Shown in pieces: positions 1 to 11,290 of a stretch of DNA of 64,000 nucleotides. A program made the position numbers and the translations under genes. Numbering within the stretch: the stretch's first letter is position 1; every line of letters starts with the position of its first letter. Origin of the DNA: Silene latifolia (lineage: Eukaryota > Streptophyta > Magnoliopsida > Caryophyllales > Caryophyllaceae); NCBI RefSeq assembly GCF_048544455.1, contig NC_133536.1, positions 42,032,152 to 42,096,151 on the forward strand. Direction: 5' to 3'. A model generated the notes under the pieces. It searched no databases. It was not told the DNA's origin and saw only the letters and a program-made list of their open reading frames with translations.

Positions 1-894
1 ATAAGGTGTGAGCAATCCAAAGTGGATTCCTCATCTGATATCATCAGAATTCCAAGAGGATTCTTTGTATTGTTAGGCTTACTCGCGGGAGCGATAGACA
101 AGCGTCCATCATCAATCATGTCTTGGTGAGCATGCTTCAGTCTATAACAGTTTTCTGTGTCGTGTCCTTTACCCATGTGATACTCACAGTAAGCATTGTC
201 ATCTCAGAATTTGGACTTCTTTTCCGGGTCAGGTGTGGGTTCTATTGGTTGGATTCTACCTTGTTTCATCAATCTTTTCAGTAAATTTGTATACGTGTCA
301 CCAATGTCGGTGAACTTTCTTGGTGTATTATTTTTTTTGGATGACTCGACGAGGTTGACATCGTCGGTCTTACTAGTTGAACCGTAGGAATGACTTCCAG
401 TTGATGTTGAACCTTGATATCCACGCCCCACAGCTTTGGACAAGAGTCCTTTGTGAATATCGTCTTCAAGTGATTTGCATACATATGGCTTAGATTGTCC
501 ACGAACTTTTCCACAAGAGTGGCCTCGTCTGGACACTCAACAAGTTGGGTACTAGTCTTCCTCCACCTACTTAGGAATTCAGTGAACCCTTCTTTTTCAT
601 TTTGAATAAGAACCTCTAGAATACGCATGTTGACTTGATTCTCGGTGTTATCTGCGTATTGCTTAGTGAACTCGATGGCTGCATCATCCCAAGTAGAAAT
701 TTTCTTATGGTCTAGAGAGTAGAACCACTGTTTAGGAATGGTGTCGAGAGATGAAAGAAAAATCATTAAGAACATCTCTGGTTTGATGCCTTTGATAGAC
801 ATGTAATCTTTGAAAGCATGAATGTGGTTTATATCATTTTCGTGCCCCTTGAATTTTGGGATGTCAGCCATGTTGAAGTTGGTTGGTAGTTGGG
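1..894 (-). pseudogene. Tat/Ogre-like gag, downstream part (split by nested element)
   Basis: Capsid-type gag of a Ty3 retrotransposon, minus strand. From 894 leftward the translation gives the retrotransposon gag domain (MADIPKFKG, then FKDYMSIKGIKPEMF and WFYSLD). After a one-base frameshift near 470 it continues as a linker and a CCHC-like stretch with CEYH...GHDTENC around 150-190. A TGA interrupts it at about 204. The zinc-knuckle form (CxYHxGxxGHxTExC) is typical of the Tat/Ogre/Retand lineage. The N-terminal part lies at 9284-9628, beyond an inserted 8.4-kb element; the two parts rejoin in one frame across a TTGGG target duplication. Protease and polymerase would lie left of position 1. 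Frameshift and stop show it is dead. The lineage call is from family knowledge; the split is seen directly. Confidence 0.8.
890..894. repeat. Target-site duplication TTGGG (left copy)
   Basis: The five bases before the left LTR equal those after the right LTR at 9284-9288. This fixes both ends of the nested element and shows it inserted as a unit. Confidence 0.95.
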
Positions 895-1478
895 TGATAC
901 CCGTCGTTGTAGGTACCAAAAATAAGATTTATAATTTCCTATTAAAACTAACCTAGGCTAGTGGTAACAGGGTCGAACCACAAGGAGGCGAATGTAATTT
1001 CTAATTGTCTAATTTAGTCTAAGGTAACAAAAGTGAGGGTTGATTTGATTTGGTCTATACTAATAGCAAATAAAGACAATAAACTAAATAAACAGTTAAA
1101 ACGGATAAAAGAAGGGGTACTAGGATGGTCGGTTCACTATAGTTTCGGCAGCAGCATATTAAACAGGTCTAAATCAAACACATGAGGCGGGAAACAAGAG
1201 GTCCTCTCGGTCCACTCTTAACAGATAGCATCTTTCGATCTCGCTATAAGTCCCTAATATCACTAATACTGACTCTCGTCCTGAAAAGTGATTTATAATC
1301 TAAACTTTACCTATCTTTCGATCTCAGCATAGTTTAGTCATTTTAATTGGTGATCTAACAACTGTCCTTATCTTTCGATCTAATGGGTCAGTCAAATATT
1401 AAGCACTCAACTAGTCGCATGCATTCGATTCGTCAAACACAACATTTAAATCAATTAAAACGAGGGTAAACCTCACGT

Positions 1479-1520
1479 GGTCAGTCGATCGACCAAGTAT
1501 GTCAGTCGATCGACTGACTC
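1479..1520. repeat. CGATCGA palindrome pair
   Basis: Two copies of the 10-bp palindrome GTCGATCGAC about 20 bp apart (AGTCGATCGACC, then AGTCGATCGACT). The same pair recurs in the other LTR at 8372-8412. Confidence 0.85.
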
Positions 1521-2000
1521 GCGATTCAGGCTGTATTCATTCTACGCCGCCTACACTATAATTCCCCTACATCCTAGCACGAATAATTTAGCTACTCATA
1601 CTAAGAATGATAACAACAATAAGATTGATGAAATAAACAGAAGAATTCATAATTAAAACTACGGAATAAAAGGCTAGCATAAAACGATAATTATGGTTTC
1701 GGGAACTAACTAACAATTCTATACTATCAATGCAATAAAGATGGACTGAAATTAGAATAGAAGGAATACCAAAATTACAGAGGAATGATTAGAAGTACGA
1801 ATGAAAATCCGATGCCAACCAATATTCCAAACCCTAATTATTGTCTAAAGAACTGAATGTAAAACTAGGTAAATTTCTGAATGAATATCCCTGTAAACTA
1901 GGTTACGTTATATAGGAAATATACGTAACACTTATTATTAAAACCTAAACACAATGCGCTTCAAGTTCCTTGATCTTTTAATTCTCGTCTGAAGCAGCGA

Positions 2001-2110
2001 TGTGGTTGATCGACTAAGAGTGGCGGTCGATCGACTGAGTAGCAGTGTACAGTAGACTCTGGAACCCGCAAGTTGGTCGATCGACTGAAGGCAGTGGTCG
2101 ATCGACCGAG
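2001..2110. repeat. CGATCGA palindrome cluster (four copies)
   Basis: Four copies (one decayed to TTGATCGAC), arranged as two pairs with about 12-15 bp inside each pair and about 45 bp between pairs. The matching cluster in the other LTR is at 8895-9003, where the first copy is intact. Confidence 0.85.
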
Positions 2111-2390
2111 GTAGCTGACACTTGACTTCTATAATCTCGTGGATTTGTCTTTTGGGCCTTGGAATGCACACCAAGCTCGTTCCTTAAGCGAATGCTTCAC
2201 GTCAAATGCAATGCAAGACACTCGGGGACGGATTTAGCTCAATTTCCGTTGAATTCTTCACATTTCTGCAATAATGTACAAAAACACGAAAGTAGACGGA
2301 AATAGGGGAAATGGTAGCTTAAACTACACAGATGAGCTCTGAAATGCGTGGAAAATAGGATGTAAAACATCATATAAAAGACACGCATCA

Positions 2391-4628
2391 AACTTCCCCA
2401 AACCAAACCCTTGCTAGTCCCCAAGCAAGAACTAGACTCGATCTAATGACCTAATGGAACGAGTTCAATCTCAGAGCGAATTACAATATGTAAAGCCTAA
2501 ACCAATTTAGTGCAATAACTATCAATCAATTAGTAATGCGAATCATGCAAATGAGTTATAAGGTCGTTAAAAACTGCTGAACCGTCAACTATAGAGACTT
2601 ATCAAATCGGACTCTCACGGGTCGCTCAAATCACTCATAAGCACAGGTGAATATATAATAGGATAGAAAGAATTCATTTTTGTAGAGACTCTCACCTAAC
2701 TACGACCTATGAGAACATGCCTGCAGTATAATATGAAAGTAATCTCTATGACCGTACATATGCATTCCAACCAACAAATGACCATGACATATGCCGAGGT
2801 ATATATGGGATATGTGAGGTATGGGTAAGAAGAGGCAAAACATATATGGAAAAGTGGAGGTACAGGTGATCAAGCTAGTACCCAAACGGAACCATATGGC
2901 AACATCCAACTTCTTGCTCAAAATCAAATGAAACGGTGCTATAGCAAGCACAAATCTCACAGTCTCCAGTATGAAAGTAATCAACTAACTCCCCATAAGA
3001 TATGAATAATACATGGGAGCAAAAATCGCCATAAGATAAAGGTTTGAATTATGCGAATTGATTCTTTCTTTTTCTTTCGAGCTCCAAATCGATCAACTGT
3101 GTGATTGGCGATCGATCGATCGCTTTGAACAATCTGAAACCTCTTTTTCTCTTTCTCGAATCATTTTTCTTTTCTTTTTTTTCCAACCTTTTTCCTCCTT
3201 CATTTCATCTTCCCAACAAAATCTCAAATAAGAGCAAATGCTACCAAAAACTAAGTAACAATCCCAAGAACATAGACTACTAGCTTGACAATGGACAGGC
3301 TAAATGTAGGATGTAGTAAATAGGACAAAAAGGATATTTTTGGCAGTGTGGAGTTCATGGGTAAAATGAATAAAGGGAAACCTCTACCACATGTGTCGAC
3401 AGACCACAAACCGAATGTATACAGGTATTAAGCAGATTAAGTTCATATTTATGCACATTTACGTAACATGCCTCATAAGGAGTACTACTCACATTCCTAA
3501 ATAAACCGGTCATAGATGTCACCAGTTATTGGCTCTAAATCTCAGAAATATGATGTAGTTTGCCAATTTTCTAAGTCAAGTCTCAAGTCCAGCAAACAGT
3601 TAACGAAAACTAGTAGGTATGCACTTATACGATTCTACTAATAACATGTTAATCAAGCAAGGCTTAGGCAAAAACAGGTGCAAATGCAATGTCATCATTG
3701 AAATACTACCGTTCCGACTCGACCTATATGCTAAAATAAACATTCAATTTTTTGAAATTTTTCAATTTTTCAATTTTTTTTTTTTTTGAATTTTTGGTAT
3801 ACATATATAAAATGAAATAAACAATGCAAAACAGAATGTAAACGTGAATGCAAGCAAATGATATGCGACGCAAAACCCTTCCCCAAACCAAATCGCACAA
3901 TGTCCCCATTGTGCAAAATCATGTAATGAAGAAAAGAGAAACGGGAATTTGCGAAAAAAAATTAAATAAATAAAACATGAAGTAAAGACTTAGAAACTCA
4001 CAAGACTTTAAGCGCTGCAAAGGAAACCTCCCCAAACCAGCGTGAGCTAGGAGGTTTCAGTAGCCAGCAGTGCTACTATTAAGTACCTGAAAAGACAAGT
4101 AAAGTACCACGCATAAAATCGAGAAAGCAATGATGAAGCGGTGTTATGTGCAAAATTGAGAAAAATGGAAGAAAAAAATAGTGACGGAAGATAAAGTGGA
4201 GTAGAAAACTCCCTTAATTCCGCAAATCGACCAAACATAGCAGGAGAGAGGTCGTAAACAGTGTGCAATGATGCGGTCGGTCGATCGACCACATCACTCA
4301 GTCGATCGGCCGAGGTGAAAGGAACAGTAGCTCCTGGAAACTGCAGACCAGTCGATCGACTATATAGCCCAGTCGATCGACTGAAAATACGGTTGTACTT
4401 TAGATTTCTTCGTATTTGCTCAATTACTTGAGCTAATGAGGTCTAAAAACCTGTAAATGCACAATAATACGCGCCCAAAATTGCGCAAAACCCAAAGTAA
4501 AGTCGAAAGCGTATAAAATCGTAAGCAAGCAAAATAAAATGCGAAGTCTTTCGCACACAAAAGCAATAAAAAGTGTCTAACAAAAGCAAATAAAATGTTT
4601 GTAAAACATGTGATCAACTAGTAGTTGA
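2391..4628 (-). other. Polypurine tract and 2.2-kb non-coding 3' region
   Basis: Directly inside the 3' LTR the minus strand reads TGGTTTGGGGAAGTT (2391-2405), a plausible polypurine tract. The remaining 2.2 kb has only short frames with no family resemblance. Blocks near 2500-2560, 2620-2780, 2860-2910 and 3700-3750 are recognisably repeated in the same order in the other non-autonomous element at 27053-28400, although coding sequence there has diverged or is absent. A T/A-rich run sits at 3748-3800. Confidence 0.7.
4275..4384. repeat. CGATCGA palindrome cluster in the 3' UTR
   Basis: Four palindromes (GGTCGATCGACC, AGTCGATCGGCC, AGTCGATCGACT twice) in two pairs, just downstream of the protease frame on the minus strand. 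Same word and pairing as in the LTRs. Confidence 0.85.
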
Positions 4629-5651
4629 TCAAGAACGGCACAGAATGGCCCACTTGGTCGGCTTCTGGCTACTAGAGGTAGCCTCAACGGTGCTTATCTT
4701 CTCAGCTGCACCCTTCTTAACTTCCACGTCCGTATGGCTCAACGGATCAACAGCTTCATCATCTCCCCAGTCAATGACCTCTTCTTGCTCATCAAAGTCC
4801 AAGTCGGACTCCCTTACATTGACCGGCTCGTCATCAACTTCCTCATCAGTGCCATAGCTAAGGCAACCAAGACCGCCTCGTGAAATGATTGGCTTCTTCG
4901 CAGCTGGAGTAACTTGCAGCTCTTCCTTCCCCAAACCAGCTCCTGCAATATCAGAAATAGACAAATCTTCCTCCAATTTGCTCCCAATCTGGGGCGGAGG
5001 GGTTACAACAGGAATGGGACTAGAGATAGGCATATCAGGAAGCAGAAAGTAAGATTTCTTTTTAGAAACCGTATTGCAAGTCATAGGCCACATGGGGTCC
5101 TTCTTCTTAGCAGGTTGGGCAAAGACAATAGAATGCTTCCCTACTTTAAAAGTCAAGGTACCTGAACCAACATCTATGACTGCACCAGCAGTGTGCAGAA
5201 ATGGCCTACCCAAAATAATGGGAATATGGGCATCCTCAGGCATGTCAAGTACGACAAAGTCAACAGGGAAGAAGAACTTCCCTATTTGCACGGGGATGTC
5301 CTCTAAGACTCCTATTGAACGGACCGCAGATCGGTCAGCCATCTGTACTGTCATGTCTGTCACTGCGAACCTAGTCAATTTGAGCTTCCTAGCAAGACTC
5401 AAGGGCATTACACTTATACTAGCTCCTAAGTCACATAATGCCTTCTCAATAGAGAAGGTACCTATATTACAAGGAACAGAAAAACTACCCGGGTCTTCTA
5501 GCTTGTGAGGTGCAGTGGGAGACAAATAAGAGCATGACTCTTTGGTTAATGCGACAGTATGCACATTTTCAAGTGACTTTTTCTTAGACAAGAGTTGTTT
5601 CATGAACTTCATATAAGCGGGCACTTGATTCACTAACTCAAGGAAAGGCAC
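4629..5651 (-). CDS. Retropepsin-like aspartic protease, Athila type
   Basis: 340 residues. The segment around residues 75-185 is a retroviral-type protease: catalytic [15 protein letters not shown], a flap region VQMADRS, then [20 protein letters not shown] (the ILGRPF strand) and [14 protein letters not shown] in place of DS/TG at the active site is usual for Athila-like elements. Residues 1-60 ([19 protein letters not shown]) are the typical gag-protease linker. The C-terminal 120 residues are acidic and low in complexity, with no reverse transcriptase following. The frame is the same as that of the upstream gag piece and is separated from it by one TAG at 5700-5702; the ATG at 5651 may therefore not be a genuine start. 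It would process the gag polyprotein in virus-like particles. Confidence 0.85.
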   Translation of the reverse strand: MPFLELVNQVPAYMKFMKQLLSKKKSLENVHTVALTKESCSYLSPTAPHKLEDPGSFSVPCNIGTFSIEKALCDLGASISVMPLSLARKLKLTRFAVTDMTVQMADRSAVRSIGVLEDIPVQIGKFFFPVDFVVLDMPEDAHIPIILGRPFLHTAGAVIDVGSGTLTFKVGKHSIVFAQPAKKKDPMWPMTCNTVSKKKSYFLLPDMPISSPIPVVTPPPQIGSKLEEDLSISDIAGAGLGKEELQVTPAAKKPIISRGGLGCLSYGTDEEVDDEPVNVRESDLDFDEQEEVIDWGDDEAVDPLSHTDVEVKKGAAEKISTVEATSSSQKPTKWAILCRS

Positions 5652-5699
5652 TTGTACGTTAAGACTACGAACAACATTTTCAAATTTACTGAAAGATAC

Positions 5700-7690
5700 C
5701 TATTCCTTTGTCGGCACTAGTCTCTCTGGATACGGGGCTGTAAGAAGCAGCTTAGCCCTTTCCTCTAAATCACGCATGCCGGCATCCGTGGACTTAGGCT
5801 GGAAGTCCACCACCTTCTCTTTATTGAAGCTTGAACCCTCTTCAGACCGTCTCAAATGTGAGCCATTGACCGACATTGGGTCGAACTTCGGAATCGGGAC
5901 GGACCCATTAGCACTCGGGTCCTGCCCCAATACTTTCGGAGTTGTCGTACCCCGAAATAAGTGGTCTCTCAAATTATTGGGCATTGGAGGACGAAATTTC
6001 TCACTATCAGCAGCGATCTCAGTCGATCGACCAGTGATGTCAGTCGATCGACTGAGTTGAACAGGACCAGAAGCTTCTGTAACTCGCACTTCAGTCGATC
6101 GACCAGGTATGTCAGTCGATCGACTGATATACCTGGTAGACGCCTTTTTCTTTCCTTTGCTCGTTCCAGCTTTGTTTTGACTCGGTTTCGCCTCATCTTT
6201 TGCAGCATCATCCTCGACCATAGCAGGCCCCTCCAGGGTGGACCCACTCCTCAACGTGATGGCATTAAGGGTCTCCTTTTGGTCGGTTTGAGTCGGTAAG
6301 TGTCCCGGAGCTCGAGTGGTATTCTTGCTAGCCAATTGAGCAATTTGGCTCTCTAGCATCTTCATCCCGGCCTCTCTAGCTTGGGACTCCTTCAGCAATA
6401 AGTTCTTCAACTCGGTGAACTCGGAATTTTGGGATTGTTGTTGCTTTGAGGAACATACGGAGGCTTTTGATATGGTGCTTATGTGGAGGCACATAGGCTT
6501 GCTTCTTCTTCTTGTTGGGAGGTTGAGTCGGATTCGGGACATTCTGGCTACTCCACCTCAAGTTGGGGTGGACATTCGGCTCATAGTACGTGTTTTTCTG
6601 CCTATAATGTTGAAAGGCGCGCAAGACTCAAAGGGGACAGAACAATTTTCCGAGACATGCCCCTCGGCTCCACATCTTCTACTGACGAAAGCACCGTCTC
6701 AAACAAAGATTAACATGGTACATCCCTCCTTTAGAAGCTCCTCCCAACTCATATTTGTCAAACCTTGCGGTGAGAGCCTCTAGTGCGAAAGAACAGAGGA
6801 AGATTCAGCACTCTCCTTTGATTGCTTCGAATTCCCATATTCAACTTTATGGGTGGCTAAGTCATCAATGATCTTCCACCCCTTAGTCTCTCCCATATTC
6901 TCAAGAAATCGGCCATTGGTCGACATCCAAAATAACCCTCGATCGTCATACGACCCATTATAGAACGATTGCAAAGACTCCATTTTTCGAACCCATGGTG
7001 CGGTATGGTTCGCACCAATTTCTTGAAACGGACCCATGCTTCATGAAAGTTCTCATCAGGTCCCCGTTTAAAGCTCGTGATCTGAGCTCTAATGGCATTT
7101 GTCTTTGAGGCAGAGAAGTATTTCTTGTAGAATGCCAAGGCCAATGAATTCCGATCGGTGATCCCATGAGCGGCTCGATCCGCATCTCTATACCACTCCC
7201 TTACAAAGATCACGAAGGGAGAAAATGAACATGGTCTCCTTGATCCGGTCTTGGGTCACACCGGTCGGCGGGGGTATAGAGCAGCAATAATCAATAAAAA
7301 TCTCTATATGCTTGGCTGCATCTTCATTTGCAGCTCCCCCGAACTGGTTTCTCTCAACCAGGTTAATATAGGAAGGCTTCGGCTCGAATTTTCTCGCCTC
7401 CCCAGGTAGTTCGAATCCTTTGTAGAGGTTCGCACTGTCGGCTCGAGTGACTAGCAATAGTTGCTTCTTCACCATGACTGGAATTTCGGAGAAGTGACTG
7501 TCTCACTGAAGAAGTAGAGGCGGGAGATATAGGTGGATCTTCTTGAACGCAGAGCGTTCTCGTAGTAACTTGACAGAGTACTCAGCTCTTCCTCTGTCGG
7601 TAATACCCTTTGTGATCGTCTCAAATCGCGCAAGGATTTCTCGATCTCAGGATTGAATGGTACTAGTTCACCACCCTGTGACCTGCGCAT
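5700..7690 (-). pseudogene. Athila-like gag with frameshifts
   Basis: Gag polyprotein, minus strand, in several frames. The N-terminus is at 7690-7469; the capsid-type core is at 7475-6857 (FEPKPSYINLVERNQFGGAA, then FSLRD, an RDADRAAHGI...FYKKYFS stretch, and ITSFKRGPDENFHEAWVRFK). The linker and C-terminal part are at 6624-5700 with a coiled-coil-like MLESQIAQLASK. The FEIKP...NQFGG and FSLRD-type motifs are standard in Athila/Tat gag. At least three frame changes (near 7470, 7200 and 6600) and a terminal TAG show decay or error; a CCHC zinc knuckle is not clear. Two pairs of CGATCGA palindromes are embedded in frame at 6020-6128, encoding repeated SVDRL-like words. Confidence 0.8.
6020..6128. 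repeat. CGATCGA palindrome cluster inside gag
   Basis: Four palindromes in two pairs within the gag reading region. Spacing and flanking words resemble the LTR copy at 1479-1520 (CAGTCGATCGACCAGG...ATGTCAGTCGATCGACTGA-type pairs), so the cluster appears to have been copied as a module. Confidence 0.85.
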
Positions 7691-7789
7691 AAGAAGAAAC
7701 TACAAAAAGAATATAAGAAAAGTTTAAGGAACGGAAGTCCCTTAAACTAAAGAAAGACTAAATAAAAACAATAAAAATTAGAACAATTG

Positions 7790-7809
7790 CCTCCCCGGCA
7801 ACGGCGCCA
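7790..7809 (-). other. Primer binding site, tRNA-Asp type
   Basis: The minus strand reads TGGCGCCGTTGCCGGGGAGG starting 5 nt inside the 5' LTR. TGGCGCCGTTGCCGGG is the sequence known in Athila and related elements as complementary to the 3' end of tRNA-Asp. It fixes the transcription direction as minus. Confidence 0.88.
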
Positions 7810-8371
7810 AAATTTGATACCCGTCGTTGTAGGTACCAGAAATAAGATTTATAATTTCCTATTAAAACTAACCTAGGCTAGTGGTAACAGGGTCGAACCA
7901 CAAGGAGGCGAATGTAATTTCTAATTGTCTAATTTAGTCTAAGGTAACGAAAGTGAGGGTTGATTTGATTTGGTCTATACTAATAGCAAATAAAGACAAT
8001 AAACTAAATAAACAGTTAAAACAGATAAAAGAAGGGGTACTAGGATGGTCGGTTCACTATAGTTTCGGCGGCAGCATATTAAACAGGTCTAAATCAAACA
8101 CATGAGGCGGGAAACAAGAGGTCCTCTCGGTCCACTCTTAACAGATAGCATCTTTCGATCTCGCTATAAGTCCCTAATATCACTAATACTGACTCTCGTC
8201 CTGAAAAGTGATTTATAATCTAAACTTTAGTCGTTTTAATTGGTGATCTAACAACTGTCCTTATCTTTCGATCTAATGGGTCAGTCAAATATTAAGCACT
8301 CAACTAGTCGCATGCATTCGATTCGTCAAACACAGCATTTAAATCAATTAAAACGAGGGTAAACCTCACGT

Positions 8372-8412
8372 GGTCAGTCGATCGACCAAGTATGTCAGTC
8401 GATCGACTGACT
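8372..8412. repeat. CGATCGA palindrome pair (5' LTR)
   Basis: Same pair as at 1479-1520. Confidence 0.85.
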
Positions 8413-8894
8413 CGCGATTCAGGCTGTATTCATTCTACGCCGCCTACACTATAATTCCCCTACATCCTAGCACGAATAATTTAGCTACTCGTACTAAGAA
8501 TGATAACAATAATAAGATTGATGAAATAAACAGAAGAATTCATAATTAAAACAACGGAACAAAAGGTTAGCATAAAACGATAATTATGGTTTCGGGAACT
8601 AACTAACAATTCTATACTATCAATGCAATAAAGATGGACTGAAATTAGAACAGAAGGAATACCGAAATTACAGAGGAATGATTAGAAGTACGAATGAAAA
8701 TCCGATGCCAACCAATATTCCAAACCCTAATTATTGTCTAAAGAACTGAATGTAAAACTAGGTAAATTTCTGAATGAATATCCCTGTAAACTAGGTTACG
8801 TTATATAGGAAATATACGTAACACTTATTATTAAAACCTAAACACAATGGGCTTCAAGTTCCTTGATCTTTTAATTCTCGTCTGAAGCAGCGAT

Positions 8895-9003
8895 GTGGTC
8901 GATCGACTAAGAGTGGCGGTCGATCGACTGAGTAGTAGTGTACAGTAGCCTCTGGAACCCGCAAGTTGGTCGATCGACTGAAGGCAGTGGTCGATCGACC
9001 GAG
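8895..9003. repeat. CGATCGA palindrome cluster (5' LTR)
   Basis: Four intact palindromes in two pairs, the counterpart of 2001-2110. Confidence 0.85.
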
Positions 9004-9283
9004 GTAGCTGACACTTGACTTCTATATTCTCGTGGATTTGTCTTTTGGGCCTTGGAATGCGCACCAAGCTCGTTCCTTAAGCGAATGCTTCACGTCAAAT
9101 GCAATGCAAGACACTCGGAGACGGATTTAGCTCAATTTCCATTGAATTCTTCACATTTCTGCAATAATGTACAAAAACACGAAAGTAGACGGAAATAGGG
9201 GAAATGGTAGCTTAAACTACACAAATGAGCTCTGAAATGCGTGAAAAATAGGATGTAAAACATCATATAAAAGACACGCATCA

Positions 9284-9628
9284 TTGGGCATTCACTGTTT
9301 CATACTTTTGGCTGTCCTTGTAGATGTCATCTCCTTTGAGGCACATTAGTTGCTCTTCTAAGTACTGAAGACGCTTTTCAGCTTCAGTGAGGATAGGTGT
9401 AGAATCTTTTTCAGGTTGATCGTCGTGCAAAGGGATGTCAGGAATAGGACCCTCCGCAGGAGGAAGTCTAGCCTCCATGGCTACAATGCGACCTTCGATT
9501 GTTTGGAGACGAGCATAGGCGACGGCTTGACTAGCTTGAATACGAAGTAGTGCGGCCAAAACTTGATTATTACCATTACCATCGGGTTGACCCTGGACGC
9601 TTACTGCACTTTCGTTTGTTCCGACCAT
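9284..9628 (-). pseudogene. Tat/Ogre-like gag, N-terminal part
   Basis: 115 codons on the minus strand from an ATG at 9628 (MVGTNESAVSVQGQPDGNGN). A helical, coiled-coil-like region follows (LLRIQASQAVAYARLQTIEG, then EAEKRLQYLEEQLMCLKGDD). The frame runs through the TTGGG duplication and continues at 894 with LPTNFNMADIPKFKG. It is the start of the gag whose remainder is at 1-894. Confidence 0.78.
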
Positions 9629-10415
9629 CTTGGACTGAAGATAAGAATCGATGACGAATCAAGACACAATCGACTACTTTGCACACTTACTCTAACAAAA
9701 AAAGACCGTGGAATGACCGAAAGGGGAAAAGGACACGTGTGTGTCGTTTGGGTTGAAGAAAGTTGTTTTTTGAAATGTTGTCCTAAACAATCATTATGTG
9801 TGATTGTAGGAGTGTTGATTTTGAGGTTTGATTTTTGAAAATGGTTGATTTTTTGAAAGTTTGACAGAGTTTTGACTTGATTTTGTTGACTTTAAACTTT
9901 TTAGGCCATTTTGAAAGATTTACATTTTTGTATTTTGAAGAAAGGTTTTAAAATTTTTATCATAGTTTTGATTACAAAAGGTGATATCATACAAGTTACA
10001 AACACGAACATAGGCATTATAACGGTATTCTGAGTGCTTTTAGAAGGGTTTTCAATTAAAGGGTGAGTTTCCATACCAAGCTATAGTACCCTGGTCTGTG
10101 GAGAGGTCCGCGCCAAATATGAGTCGGGTCAGTTCCTCGTCCGTTCGCTCGAGTAGTGAAAGCTCTTGATACAAACATGAGTAAGCATTGTGGTATAGTT
10201 GACGTCAATCCTTATCCATCTTTGGGTGCAAATAGGAACTTGCACTGTCCAGACAGAACGATTGGTCGAATGGGTTGGGTTAAGTCTAGGAAGGCTGGCT
10301 AAAACGACCTAAGAAGGACGAGTAATGAAGATTGACAACTGTCTCATATAAACTATTCCCTAACCTTGTTCAAGTTTCACCCTAGGTAACACTAGACTTA
10401 GTCTAAGTGTATCAT
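9629..10415 (-). other. 5' leader of the Tat/Ogre-like element
   Basis: About 790 bp between gag and the primer site. No frame with family resemblance. T-rich on the plus strand from 9830 to 9960. Confidence 0.55.
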
Positions 10416-10433
10416 TCCGAGCGGAGTCGCCAA
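10416..10433 (-). other. Primer binding site, Ogre-like
   Basis: The minus strand reads TGGCGACTCCGCTCGGAA beginning 3 nt inside the LTR end. A TGGCGACTC...-type primer site, attributed to tRNA-Arg, is known for Ogre elements; that attribution is from memory of the family and not checked. Confidence 0.6.
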
Positions 10434-11263
10434 ACTGTGGACACAGCCAAACGCGCCGCGCGCACCCGCTCGTTGGTTTCGAGGCGGCGACACTTCTCCC
10501 ATGGAACTCCGGCGCGAGTGTCAAAGCACGTCATGGGCCGTTACCGATTTGAAAGGTATTGAAACCGGTGAAAGGTTTGACAAGCCTGCATTTGTGGAGT
10601 CGCCACCAATTTTTATGCAAAATTGGAACCGTTCAATTCTTCGCGTCATGTCAAGACACAAAGTAGTGACATGGACACAAAAAATTTTGTTACCCTTAGC
10701 ATTCTATGTCTAGAATGACTCTCGCGATGCCAATGAACACGGATGTTCACAGAGATCTTGAGTAAGGGTGAGGGTACGTATTAGGAAGCTCGTTTATTTA
10801 AACACCTAATCCCGCCCGCCTCGATAGCGGCATCTACTAATGATCAGGGAAGTTATTTATACTCGATGTGTTGTCAGTTGTATGCATGCTATGCAACAAA
10901 CACGGATTAATCCTAGCATGTGAATTTAGACTAAGTCGGTTTTACATACAATTTAGCATCCAATTGGGTCGAAGTGAAGAATTACATTCATTTACATGTG
11001 AATGCCAGATAAATAAATCATATAAGGGAAATATGAAATAAAGGAATTAATTACAATAAATAAATTACAATTGATAATTTGAATTTACGTCACAAGTACG
11101 CTCAGAAGGAAGAATTGAAAATAAAATAAAAAAAGGAAAAGAAACTAAACTAAAATACGAAAATATGTCGGATTATAAGTGATAATACAAAATAATAGTC
11201 GATTAAAAACTAATACCAAAGCTACGTCTGAACGAGATGAGTTCAGAGGCAGAAACCATCTCA

Positions 11264-11290
11264 GAACAGGCGCAGCATCTGCTGCGTCCC
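11264..11290. repeat. CGCAGCA-TGCTGCG palindrome
   Basis: CGCAGCA-TC-TGCTGCG, 7-bp arms with a 2-bp spacer. Related imperfect copies occur at about 11799-11820 and twice at 12393-12445 in the same LTR. Confidence 0.75.

Larger units (their letters stand above)
895..2390 (-). repeat. 3' LTR of the Athila-like element
   Basis: 1496 bp, TGATAC to GCATCA, aligning end to end with 7815-9283. The main difference is about 28 bp present here near 1310-1340 and absent from the other copy. In minus orientation a TATA-like CCTATATAACG lies at 1905-1915, about 480 bp into the LTR, so U3 is about that long. Palindromic GTCGATCGAC words cluster at 1479-1520 and 2001-2110. A 78-codon open frame at 1938-2174 consists of this repeat sequence and is not considered a gene. 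Confidence 0.95.
895..9283 (-). mobile_element. Non-autonomous Athila-like LTR retrotransposon (gag-protease only)
   Basis: Complete LTR retrotransposon of 8389 bp read on the minus strand. It has two near-identical LTRs beginning TGATAC and ending GCATCA, a tRNA-Asp-type primer site next to the right LTR, a purine tract next to the left LTR and a perfect 5-bp TSD (TTGGG at 890-894 and 9284-9288). Inside are gag (7690 to 5700) and an aspartic protease (5651 to 4629), then 2.2 kb without coding capacity. Reverse transcriptase, RNase H and integrase are absent, so it must depend on enzymes from another element (a TR-GAG/LARD-like design). The gag and the protease with ALCDLGAS match Athila relatives. 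The high LTR similarity suggests recent insertion; it lies inside an older Tat-like gag. Confidence 0.93.
7815..9283 (-). repeat. 5' LTR of the Athila-like element
   Basis: 1469 bp, TGATAC to GCATCA, partner of 895-2390. On the minus strand a TATA-like CCTATATAACG lies at 8799-8809. Contains palindrome pairs at 8372-8412 and 8895-9003. Confidence 0.95.

Noticed and set aside
5074..5508. 144-codon plus-strand frame
   Set aside because: Complement of the protease; shadow frame.
1479..9003. Regularly spaced CGATCGA words, CRISPR-like at first sight
   Set aside because: Repeats are 8-12 bp palindromes with very short spacers and lie in LTRs, UTRs and gag of plant retroelements; no CRISPR array features or cas genes.
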